From the NCBI RefSeq assembly GCF_902167145.1, contig NC_050097.1, positions 44,252,095 to 44,316,094 on the forward strand: a stretch of DNA of 64,000 bases. Reading direction: 5' to 3'. This document shows, piece by piece, positions 1-8,489 of this stretch. The stretch is from Zea mays. Its lineage: Eukaryota; Streptophyta; Magnoliopsida; Poales; Poaceae. The position numbers and the translations under genes are program-made. Each line of letters begins with the position of its first letter. Within the stretch, counting starts at the first letter, position 1. Under the pieces are notes generated by a model, which saw only the letters and a program-made list of their open reading frames with translations, was not told the DNA's origin and searched no databases.

Positions 1-261
1 ACGAGAGTAGTCAAAAGAAAAGTTAGAATTAACCGGTTTCCTTTGCTCGTAGTCGTTGTGGTCGTTGTCCTTTTGGGAAGATGTAGACTCATCACTGTCG
101 TCGTAGTAGACGATCTCCTTGATGCGCCTCGTCTTCTTCTTCTTCCCTTCCTTTCGTCTATGACCCGAGCCGGAGTCGGTAGGCTTGTCATCTTTGGGCT
201 CATTGACGAAGGACTCCTTCTCCTTATCGTTGATCACGATTCCCTTCCCCTTAGGATCCAT
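1..261 (-). CDS. Sirevirus A Gag, N-terminal 87 codons
   Basis: This is the amino end of a copia Gag, the particle-forming structural protein. The frame starts at the ATG at 261-259, 37 bases downstream of the primer binding site, and stays open to the window edge. It begins MDPKGKGIV and is strongly charged and lysine-rich, followed by a basic KEGKKKTRR patch and a DYYDD-like acidic stretch, which is the usual low-complexity head of Sirevirus Gag. No folded domain is reached before the edge. The plus-strand frame over the same bases is low-complexity Val/Leu and is a shadow of it. Confidence 0.75.
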   Translation of the reverse strand, partial: MDPKGKGIVINDKEKESFVNEPKDDKPTDSGSGHRRKEGKKKKTRRIKEIVYYDDSDESTSSQKDNDHNDYEQRKPVNSNFSFDYSR

Positions 262-297
262 CTCTTCGGGCGGTTAGTCCCTTTCTTGAAGAGAACG

Positions 298-309
298 GCC
301 CTGATACCA
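298..309 (-). other. Primer binding site of Sirevirus A
   Basis: On the minus strand TGGTATCAGGGC lies two bases beyond the LTR end. It matches the initiator tRNA-Met primer site (TGGTATCAGAGC) with one mismatch. It fixes the element's orientation and marks 312-1554 as the 5' LTR. Confidence 0.85.
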
Positions 310-311
310 AT

Positions 312-1554
312 TGAGAGCACCTAGAGGGGGGGGGTGAATAGGTGATCCTGTAAAAACTTAAACTTATAGCCACAAAACTTGATTAGGCGTTAGCACAGTT
401 TATGCCAAGTGGCTAGAGAGGAGTCAAAACACAATAACCACAAGAATCCAATCACAGAGATGACACAGTGGTTATCCCGTGGTTCGGCCAAGTACAAAAC
501 TTGCCTACTCCACGTTGTGGCGTCCCAACGGACGAGAGTTGCACTCAACTCCTCTCAAGTGATCCAATGATCAACTTGAATACCACGGTGTTCTTGCTTT
601 TCTTTTCTCAATCCCGTTTGCGAGGAATCTCCACAACTTGGAGCCTCTCGCCCTTACAAAAGATGTTCACAGAGAATCACAGAGCAAGGGAGGGATTAGC
701 AACTCACACACGACACAAAGATCACAGCGAATACGCACACACAAGACCCAGACTTGAGCTCAAAAGACTAGCACACTAGAACGGAGCTCAAATCACTAGA
801 ATGTCGAACAAGTGCGCGAGATTGATGTGTGAGTGATCAAGAGTGCTCAAGGAATGCTTGGTGTTCTTCTCCATGCGCCTAGGGGTCCCTTTTATAGCCC
901 CAAGGCAGCTAGGAGCCGTTGAGAACAATTCTGGAAGGCCATCCTTGCCTTCTGTCGTCGGGCGCACCGGACAGTCCGGTGCACACCGGACACTGTCCGG
1001 TGCCCGATTCCTTTCCTTAAATAGGCGCAGCCGACCGTTGCCGACCACTGCAGATCTGGCGCACCGGACAGTCCGGTGCACACCGGACAGTCCGGTGCTT
1101 CCTTCCGACCGTTGGCTCGGCCACGTGTCGCGCGCCGATCGCGCGGCCGACCGTTGGCCCGGCCGACCGTTGGCTCACCGGACAGTCCGGTGCACACCGG
1201 ACAGTCCGGTGGATTTTAGCCGAAGTCGCCGGAGAAAAACCCGAGAGCGGCTGGTTTGCGCTGCGCTGGTCTGGCGCACCGGACACTGTCCGGTGCACAC
1301 CGGACAGTCCGGTGCCCCAGCCCGAAGCAGCCTTTGGCTTTACACAGCCACTCTCCACTTCCTTTCTTTTCTTCTTCTTCCTGTTTCTAACACTTGGACA
1401 AGATATTAGTACACAAAACCAATGTACTAAGGCTTAGAAACATACCTTTAATTGTGATTTGCACTTTGTTCAACCATGGGCACATTTAAGCACTTGTGTT
1501 TGCACTCAATCACCAAAATACTTAGAAATGGTCCAAAGGCACATTTCCCTTTCA
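312..1554 (-). repeat. 5' LTR of Sirevirus A
   Basis: A 1243-bp LTR bounded by TG...CA. On the minus strand it carries a TATA-like box, CTATAAAAGGG, at about 887-897, downstream of a GC-rich block of palindromes (960-1320), as expected for a copia promoter with upstream cis-elements. The plus-strand pyrimidine-rich tail at 1360-1385 belongs to U3. The short reading frames inside it are palindrome repeats read as protein and are not genes. Confidence 0.85.
960..1318. repeat. Cluster of CACCGGAC-GTCCGGTG palindromes in LTR U3
   Basis: At least eight copies of a GC-rich palindrome lie upstream of the TATA box, mostly CACCGGACAGTCCGGTG and sometimes with a three-base centre (CGGAC-ACT-GTCCG). 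Neighbouring copies are often joined by CACA. From established knowledge, such hyper-repeated palindromes are a hallmark of Sirevirus LTRs and are thought to be cis-regulatory. Similar clusters occur at 44700-45050 and 60745-61115. Confidence 0.85.
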
Positions 1555-2085
1555 AGGTGTCACCTCTTTCCAGGGCATTCTAGGGTTAATTTGGCGCCAC
1601 TTTGTCAATTGGGTCGAAGTGTTTTGAATTTTGGATTAAGGTGAACATGTGGGATCTTTGTTCAAGGTTTAGTTTTTTTGACTTAGGCAAATTCTGAATT
1701 CTCTCTTGTGCTCAACCTTGGGCGAACTTTTTGGGGCTTTTATGAATCCTTTTTGGGGTTACTTTCTTACTACCATTTGTAGGTTATGAATTATACTACA
1801 ACTTTTGTATTTGGCCCAAGCCATGATCATAAGGTTTACATGACCTTTTGATCCTAGCTTCAAATAGGGTTCCTATTGCCCAAGAGGGGTTTGCTTTAGG
1901 GTTTTGGGAATTCCCCCCCTTAGATGTGTATGACAAGCTAGGGCATGATATCCAAGATGATTTGCACTTGCTTAGGACCTTGAAATCCAAGTTTGATGTA
2001 CTTTGCCCAAATCAATCCTCATGTGATAATAGGTTAAAAGGGGTAGCCCTGGGTGGACACCCTGAGTAACACCTGGGGTGTTACA
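1555..2085 (-). repeat. 3' LTR of Tekay-like element (promoter-distal part removed)
   Basis: These 531 bp match 25014-25544 base for base in length (constant offset of 23459) with about five substitutions. The LTR starts TGTAACACC at 2085 on the minus strand. The rest of it lies beyond the Sirevirus A insertion, outside the window. Confidence 0.92.
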
Positions 2086-2327
2086 GCCCTCCCCCCTTAA
2101 AGGAATCTCGTCCCGAGATTTGAGGTAGAGTCCCTTGGAGGGGTGCCTGAAGGTGTGCTACTTTTTCTTTACTCAAGTTTCTTTTATTAACTGCTCTTCG
2201 AATGTCATTCTCTTTGCGACTTCAGAAGGAAGCCCTTTTTAAGTTAATTCCACAACTTAGACTATCCTTGTTATCTAAGTTTTTCTTATAATTGTATTCA
2301 AAGGGCAGGTGGGGGTGGGGTTTTGGG
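2086..2327 (-). other. Polypurine tract and 3' untranslated part of Tekay-like element
   Basis: On the minus strand TTAAGGGGGGAGGGC abuts the LTR start and is a good polypurine tract for plus-strand priming. Just upstream lies a CTCGGGACGAGATT segment that also occurs, slightly changed, beside the polypurine tract of the non-autonomous element at 51768. No gene is visible between the tract and the chromodomain stop at 2328. Confidence 0.8.
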
Positions 2328-2549
2328 TTACGTACCGACTCCTTCAGGCAGAAAGTCGGGGAAGCGAGAGCGTAGAAAATCCTCCATCTCCCATGTAGCT
2401 TCCTCTGCTGAATGGTGACTCCACTGAACTTTATACATCCTGATTGACCTTGCCCGTGTTGATCTCTCCTTCTGATCTAATACCTTGACGGGGTACTCTT
2501 GATAGGACAAGTCTGGTTCTATCTCAATGTCTGGTTCTGGCAGCACTTC
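2328..2549 (-). CDS. Integrase C-terminus with chromodomain, Tekay-like element
   Basis: This is the last 73 codons of the chromovirus polyprotein, cut from the rest by Huck. The chromodomain core is visible (MYKVQWSHHSAEEATWE), followed by FLRSRFPDF and the stop. The domain is known to direct integration by reading histone marks. Removing Huck and one AATGG copy joins codons 15402-15397 to 2549 in the same frame, so the insertion itself did not shift the frame. The GTG at 2546 is not a real start. Confidence 0.85.
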   Translation of the reverse strand, partial: EVLPEPDIEIEPDLSYQEYPVKVLDQKERSTRARSIRMYKVQWSHHSAEEATWEMEDFLRSRFPDFLPEGVGT

Positions 2550-2554
2550 AATGG

Positions 2555-4118
2555 TGTCGGCGTTTCGAGACCGGGGGGTCCCTCAGGCCGACGAGTGAGT
2601 GCCGCGTGCCCCAGCCCAGATGGGTCGAGCGCGTGGGCGAGCGCAAAGGGGGGAAAAGAGCGAGGCGGCTGGAGACCGGCGCGAGAGAGGTGGGAATCCC
2701 GCGGCCTTCGTGTTCGTCCCGCGCCCAGGTCGGGTGCGCTTGCAGTAGGGGGTTACAAGCGTCCACGCGGGTGAGGGAAGCGAGCGGCCCCAAGAGAGCG
2801 CCTGTCCCGTCCTCGTCCCGCGCGGCCAACCCTCTCTAAGAGGGCCCTGGTCCTTCCTTTTATAGACGCAAGGAGAGGATCCAGGTGTACAATGGGGGTG
2901 TAGCAGAGTGCTACGTGTCTAGCGAGGGAGAGCTAGTGCCCTGAGTACATGCCAATGTGGCAGCCGGAGAGATCCTGGAACCCAACTAGTGTGATGTCGT
3001 GGCCGCCGGAGGAGCGGCGGAGCCTGGCAGAGGGACAGCTGTCGGAGCGGTCGTGTCCTTGCTGACATCCTCCTGCTTCCGTAAGAGAGCTGAGAGTCGC
3101 CGTCGTCACAGGGCATGCGGGGCGCCAGCATTGCCTATCTGGTGGAGACAGCCAGATGGGACACCGGTCTTGTTCTCTGCGGCCCGAGTCAGCTCGGGGT
3201 AGGGTGATGATGGCGCTTCCTGTTGACGTGGCTGTCCTGCGCCCTAGGTTGGGCGACGTGGAGGCTCCTCCGAAGCCGAGGTCGAGTCTGTCTTCCATGG
3301 CCCAGGCCGAGTCCGAGCCCCTGGGTCGGGCGAGGCGGAGGTCGTCGGCAGAGGCCAGGACGGTGTCCGAGCCCTAGGGTCGGGCGAAGCGGAGTTCGTC
3401 GTCTTCTGGGGCTGAGCCCGAGTCCGAGCCCTGGGTCGGGCGGAGCGGAGTTCGCCGTCTTCTGGGGCCGAGCCCGAGTCCGAGCCCTGGGTCGGGCGGA
3501 GCGGAGTTCGCCGTCTTCCGGGTCTTAGCCCGAGTCCGAGCCCTGGGTCGGGCGGAGCGGAGTTCGCTGTCTTCCGGGGCTGAGCCCGAGTCCGAGCCCT
3601 GGGTCGGGCGGAGCGGAGTTCGCCGTCTTCCGGGTCTTAGCCTGAGTCCGAGCCCTGGGTTGGGCGGAGCGGAGTTCGCCGTCTTCCGGGGCTGAGCCCG
3701 AGTCCGAGCCCTGGGTCGGGCGGAGCGGAGTTCGCCGTCTTCCGGGGCTGAGCCCGAGTCCGAGCCCTGGGTCGGGCGGAGCTTCCTATGGTGCCTTTGG
3801 CAGGGCCTTTGCGTTATGCTCCTGCAACTTGGTCGGTCGGTGCGGCGATTTAGTCAGGGTTGCTTCTTAGCGAAGGCAGGGCCTCGGGCGAGCCGAAGAT
3901 GTGTCCGCCGTTGGAGGGGGGCCTCGGGCGAGACGGAAATCCTCCGGGGTCGGCTGCCCTTGTCCGAGGCTAGGCTCGGGCGAGGCGTGATCGAGTCGCT
4001 CGAATGGACTGATCCCTGACTTAATCGCACCCATCAGGCCTTTGCAGCTTTATGCTGATGGGGGTTACCAGCTGAGAATTAGGAGTCTTGAGGGTACCCC
4101 TAATTATGGTCCCCGACA
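2555..4118 (-). repeat. 3' LTR of Huck
   Basis: 1564 bp, TG...CA, preceded on the minus strand by a CGAGGCTCGGGGGCTAC polypurine-like tract at 4119-4135. A TATA-like box TCTATAAAAGG lies at 2856-2866. The block of tandem repeats inside is listed separately. Confidence 0.92.
3300..3785. repeat. 56-bp tandem repeats in Huck 3' LTR
   Basis: About eight units of roughly 56 bp, each with CGAGCCCTGGGTCGGGCGGA, then GGAGTTCGCCGTCTTC and a GGGGCTGAGCCCGAGTC-like end. Units differ by a few bases. They lie in the U3 part upstream of the TATA box. The same array is in the other LTR, so it predates this insertion. Confidence 0.9.
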
Positions 4119-5320
4119 GTAGCCCCCGAGCCTCGAAGGGAGTGTTAGCACTCGCTTGGAGGCTTTCGTCGCACTTTTTTGCAAGGGGACCAGCCTTTCT
4201 CGGTTGCATTTTGTTCCGGTGGGTGCGCGCGAGCGCACCCGCCGGGTGTAGCCCCCGAGGCCTCGGAGGAGTGGTTTCACTCCTTCGAGGTCTTATTGCC
4301 TTGCGTAATGCTTCGGCTGGTCTGGTTGTTCCCTCATGCGAGCTGGCCGTAGCCCGGGTGTACGGTCGGGGCCCAAGTTCTCGGGCTGGTATGTTGACGC
4401 TGTCAACAGTTTGGCCGGAGCCGGGTTTGCGAGAGCAGCCCCCGAGCCTCTGCACAACGCCGCCTGTCCAGCCGCGGAGTTAATGCGACGGGGCGAGTAG
4501 TTGGCGGGGCGGCCGTTGCGCGTGCGCGAGCCGTTCGAGGAACGGATCACGGGCGCGTTGTCTTCACGCCGTGAGAGGGGGTTCTCTTGCTGCCCCCGGA
4601 TGGGACGTGAGCTTGGCTGGCGACGTGACCGCTGCTCCCGCGCGCCTGCCTCCGTCATTACTGCCGGCCCACTTTTGGCCGCGTTGACCGCCGCGTCAGG
4701 CTGGCGCTGCTGGGTCGCGCGCTGGGTCGCCTCGAGTCGCGGTATTGGTTTCGCAATCGAGGAGACGCGGTGGTGGCGCAAGTGGCGGTGCAGTTGCTTG
4801 CATGCAGCATCCGGCGCGCCGGTTTGCGCGACGCGTGGGCCTGGGCCCCCATGCTGGCGTGTCAGGAGTCGGAGAAGCGCGTCCACTTGGCGCGGTGGCA
4901 TGCCGCCTGCATGGCTGCCCGCCTCTTTCGCCCGTTGGTCTGGGCAAAAGTGGAGGGTCACTTGTAACCGCTGGGCGGTTGCGTGCACCACATGCGGCAG
5001 TTTGGCTTCTTCTGCTCGGAGCCGGTCTGCATGACATGCGGGACCCAGCCCCCGCGCCGCAGGGGAGGGCTTTGGAGCGTGTTGGAGAAGACTCAGCCCG
5101 TGACGGTTGGGGGTGCAAGCAGGGAGAGTTGCCTTTAAAAGGAGGGCGACCCCTTTCGAAAGGCGACCGTGTCTTCTCGCTCCCTTATGCACCGCGTTTT
5201 TCCACCTTCCAAGCCCCCGGATGGGGGATACCCGCCGTCTTTTTGCCTCATCGTTGGAGGGACGCAACTCCGTGGGAGTTGGTACCTTTCAGCCATCGTT
5301 CGGCTTCAAGGATTTTCATC

Positions 5321-6039
5321 ATGCAGCCCGGCTGCATCCCTCCACCGGCGGTCACCCAAGATGGTGACCTCCAGCTTGATGGTGGGGGAAAGCGAGCCAG
5401 GCTGCGGCCTCTGCTCCTCCCTCAGCCTCAAGGATTTTCATCACCAGGGCTGGGGAGGAGAGTGTGCCGAGTTGGGGTCGGCCCCTGCGCGGGCGGCGAC
5501 CCGCTTCTTCACTCGGTGATTGGAGGGAAGGGCGGCCGTCGTCCGTGGCGCCGGCAGCTGCACCGTGCCTGGCTCTCGGACGCGAGTGGCTTCGGAGCCG
5601 CTCGTAGTGCCGGCATCTGCCACGGCAGCTGGAAGAGGTTCTTCCGCCGGCGCTGATAGCCAAGGCCGGCCACGGGCTGACCTCCGACTCTACGGCCTTC
5701 TGCCCGTCCTTGCCTCACGAGTTTGGGCATGGGCGGGGGCCTCCTGGCAGCAGCATCCGCCCTGAGGTCAGTGCTGCCGCTGTTCGGCCCCCCGGAGCAG
5801 AAGTCGTCATCGTCGCCGCTGCTGGAGCGGGTAACGACAAGCCGTTCGTCAGTCTTTTGTTGCTCCGCAGGCCCACCCCTATCGAGTGGGGTTGTTCGTA
5901 CCTGCGGAGGGGGAACCGGAGTTCCGTTTGTAATGGCCCTTTGAATGCCAGGGTTTTTTGTTCATTGCGGCTTTCGGGGCCTGAACATGTATGTAATTTC
6001 GGCACGGAGCCGTGTTTTTTCCTCATTTTTGAGCGCTAA
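5321..6039 (+). CDS. Candidate antisense ORF of Huck (broken)
   Basis: A plus-strand reading region, opposite to Huck's own genes, between pol and the 3' LTR. A TATA-like TTTAAAAGG at 5134-5142 precedes an ATG at 5321 (MQPGCIPPP) that is open to 5656. After a frame change, a second stretch at 5710-6039 continues with FVSLLLLRRPT and ends FFLIFER. Known context: extra antisense ORFs at this position occur in several Tat-lineage elements. No domain is visible. The call rests on position, the TATA-like site and protein-like composition, and it could be chance in GC-rich DNA. Confidence 0.35.
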
Positions 6040-6094
6040 GACTCGTTTGTTGATTATCTGAACCGCTTCACCAAGCATGAGTCGCCCCGTGTCA

Positions 6095-7026
6095 AGGTGA
6101 CGAGTGAGGTATCCGTATCCCGGAGGCGTAGGAGTCCCTCGGCTCGGTCGGCCTTGCTGTCCGAGGCTCCTCTAGCTTAGTTAAAGGGACCCCTCGGCCG
6201 CTCTTCGATGAGCCGAGGCCAGGGGTAGCGATATCAGTATGAACAGAGGCGGAGTCGGCTCGAAAATGAAACCTGGTTGGCCGGAGCCTAGCCGGGTTGT
6301 CCGTTGGCGGGACCGACGCCGGATTTGATCAGCCGAGGCCTCAGGTCGGGCTGGCGCCCTTGGGAGATGGTCGGCCGAGGCCCCAGGGGCAACCGGCCGA
6401 GCCGCCTGCTCGGGCCGGATTCCCGGAGAAGTCCCTGGCAGCGATTGCCCGGGCGTGGTGATGACGTCGTCCTTCGGAGCGGAGATCCTCGGGCCGCATC
6501 GCCGTCCGAGGCTAGGTCGGGCCTCGTCGAAGGTGTCGTCGATGCCGAGGGTGTTGCTGCCTTCCAGCGTCAAGACCCGAGCCTGCAGGGTCAGAGTGTC
6601 TTGTAGCGTGTGCCTTCTGCAGCCGCCGAGGCCAGAATACACGCCCTCGCTGTGTTGTAAAGCTGCGTCTCCTTTCCTCTTGTTTTGAGTATCTGGACTT
6701 TTTGTCGGTAACAGGGATGTTTGTGTGAGTGGGAGTTGCTTCTCGTGGAAGGTGATGAGTGAGGTATCCGTATCCCAGAGGCGTGGGAGTCCCTCGGCTC
6801 GGTCGGCCTTGCCGCTTACGCGTACTTTCACCCGTCCATGAGGCCCTGCCACCGACTCAGTCGAGAAGGCTCGAAGGATCGCTTTGGCAGAAGAACTTCC
6901 GAACATGAAGACTTGTTCGGTCCGCGGAATCACTTTATCCGAACGTGAGTTACTTATCGCAGAAGGTGATGAGTGAGGTATCCGTATCTCGGAGGCGTAG
7001 GAGTCCCTCGGCTCGGTCAGCCTTGG
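6095..7026. repeat. Three dispersed copies of a 60-bp repeat in Huck 3' region
   Basis: Copies at about 6095-6160, 6749-6815 and 6963-7030 share GAGTGAGGTATCCGTATC, GGAGTCCCTCGGCTCGGTC and a CCTTG end; the last two copies also share a CTTACG tail. They differ by a few substitutions. No function is known to me. Confidence 0.8.
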
Positions 7027-7254
7027 CTGCTTACGTGTACTCCGTCGTTTTCAGGATCCACTTTTCGAAGTAGTCAAAAAGCACGAAAGATATTCTGGCA
7101 GAAGAGATCTTTTTTCGAGGAAAATTTCGACGCAGAGGGGGTTCCCCCCTTTTAGCCCCCGAGGGAGGGTCGGGCTTTGCCGAGGCGAGGCCGACCCTTC
7201 CTTGATGACTAAACTTTGCGTGGGTGCGAGGTATATGAACGACTTGAAAACATC

Positions 7255-8239
7255 TCAAGGGTAGAAGCGACGTAGCTGTTGGACGTTCCAAGCGTTGTCG
7301 TAGACCTCGCCTTGACTGTTGGCCAGCTTGTACGTTCCGGGCTTCAGAACTTTGGCGATGACGAATGGCCCCTCCCAGGGGGGCGTGAGCTTGTGCCTCC
7401 CTCGGGCGTCTTGCCGCAGCTGAAGCACCAGGTCGCCCAACTGGAGGTCTCGGGGTCGGACCCCTCGGGCGTGGTAGCGCCCCAGGGACTGCTGATACCG
7501 CGCCGAGTGTAGTAAGGCCTTGTCCCAAGCCTCTTCCAGCTGGTCCAGCGAGTCTTCTCGGCTAGCTTGGTTGCTTTGATCGTCGTAGGCCCTCGTTCTC
7601 GGGGAGCCGTATTCCAGGTCAGTGGGCAAGACGGCCTCGGCCCCGTAGACCAGGAAGAACGGCGTGAAACCCGTGGCCCGACTTGGCGTCGTCCTCAGGC
7701 TCCAGACCACCGAGGGGAGTTCCTTCATCCATCGCTTGCCGAACTTGTTGAGGTCATTGTAAATCCGAGGCTTGAGCCCTTGTAGAATCATGCCGTTGGC
7801 ACGCTCTACTTGCCCATTCGACATGGGATGAGCTACGGTGGCCCAGTCCACCCGGATGTGGTGATTCTCGCAGAAGTCCAAGAATTTTCTGCCGGTGAAC
7901 TGGGTGCCGTTGTCGGTGATGATGGAGTTCGGGACCCCGAAGCGATGGATGATGTTGGTGAAGAACGTCACCGCCTGCTCGGACCTGATGCTGTTCAGAG
8001 GTCGGACCTCGACCCACTTGGAGAATTTGTCGATGGCGACCAGCAGGTGCGTGTAGCCCCCGGGCGCCTTCTGCAAGGGGCCGACGAGGTCCAGACCCCA
8101 CACAGCGAAAGGCCAGGTGATGGGTATTGTCTGCAGAGCCTGAGCGGGCAGGTGGGTCTGCTTCGCATAGAATTGACACCCTTCGCAGGTGCGGACAATT
8201 CTAGTGGCGTCAGCCACCGCCGTTGGCCAGTAGAAGCTT
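7255..8239 (-). pseudogene. Huck integrase (frameshifted from RT-RNase H)
   Basis: Integrase inserts the cDNA into host DNA. The downstream zinc-finger cysteines (CEGC) and the complete catalytic triad are visible: Asp codon at 8089-8091 (GLDLVGPL), Asp at 7912-7914 (ITDNGTQF) and Glu at 7804-7806 (VERANG), giving the standard 35-residue gap between the last two. The C-terminal barrel ends LRRFYP before the stop at 7255. It lies in a different frame from RT-RNase H; comparing the reading on both sides points to loss of one base near 8240. No chromodomain follows, as expected for the Tat lineage. Confidence 0.85.
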
Positions 8240-8489
8240 GCCGGAAAGCATTCCCGACGAGGGCTCGAGGCGCTGCGTGATGGTCGTAAGCCCCCGAGTG
8301 TATCTCTTGCAGGAGTTCCTGACCTTCGGCGATGGAGATGCATCGCTGGAGGATGCCCGAGGGACTGCGGTGGTAGAGTTCCTTCTCATCGCCCAGCAAG
8401 ACGAACGACTTGGCGCGTCGCGCTATCCGCCGAACCTCGGCTCGGTCGAGGGGTAGCTCTCCTTGGCGGAGATATTGCAGGTACGGGGT
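8240..8489 (-). pseudogene. Huck RNase H-integrase linker and HH part of integrase zinc finger
   Basis: In the same frame as RT-RNase H but beyond a TAG stop (8490-8492). It encodes the run up to the integrase zinc finger, including ELYHRSPSGILQRC and the histidine region IHSGAYDHHAAPRAL. The frame is lost near 8240, where one base is missing. It is not translatable from this copy without readthrough and a frameshift. Confidence 0.7.

Larger units (their letters stand above)
1..1554 (-). mobile_element. Sirevirus A (Opie/Ji-type Ty1/copia), 5' end only
   Basis: This is the 5' end of a minus-strand Ty1/copia Sirevirus; the rest lies left of the window. Seen: an LTR (312-1554) starting TGAAAGGGAAATGTG and ending GGTGCTCTCA on the minus strand, a tRNA-Met primer site next to it, and the start of gag. 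It inserted in the 3' LTR of the Tekay-like element, because the sequence resumes at 1555 exactly where the intact LTR copy reads on from 25014. The first five bases beyond the LTR (AGGTG) would be the target duplication, but the other copy is outside the window. Family assignment rests on LTR ends, palindrome repeats and primer site. I cannot separate Opie, Ji and Giepum by eye. Confidence 0.85.
4119..7254 (-). other. Huck 3' noncoding region between integrase and 3' LTR
   Basis: About 3.1 kb with no sense-strand protein that I recognise. It holds a polypurine tract at the LTR border, three copies of a 60-bp repeat (6095-7026), and antisense frames described separately. The long minus-strand frame at 4293-5267 is Arg/Pro/Ala-rich with no motif and is probably a composition effect. 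Confidence 0.7.

Noticed and set aside
960..1320. Regularly repeated palindromes resembling a CRISPR array
   Set aside because: Repeats are short, spacing is irregular, there are no unique equal-length spacers, and the DNA is a plant retrotransposon LTR.
843..1409. 188-codon plus-strand frame full of HRTVRCTPDSPV repeats
   Set aside because: It is the LTR palindrome array translated; the same peptide appears in all three Sirevirus LTRs on both strands.
1555..2085. First reading of 1558-2085 as a complete 528-bp LTR with a GGTGACA end
   Set aside because: The tRNA-Met primer site at 21175-21186 shows the LTR is 4356 bp long; the short form is a truncation by Sirevirus A.
2499..3528. Several 70-120-codon frames on both strands in the Huck LTR
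   Set aside because: They recur in the second LTR, overlap one another on both strands, and follow the GC-rich tandem repeats; no domain is present.
4293..5267. 324-codon minus-strand frame in the Huck 3' region
   Set aside because: Low-complexity Arg/Pro/Ala composition, no motif, and overlap with frames on the other strand; explained by high GC.
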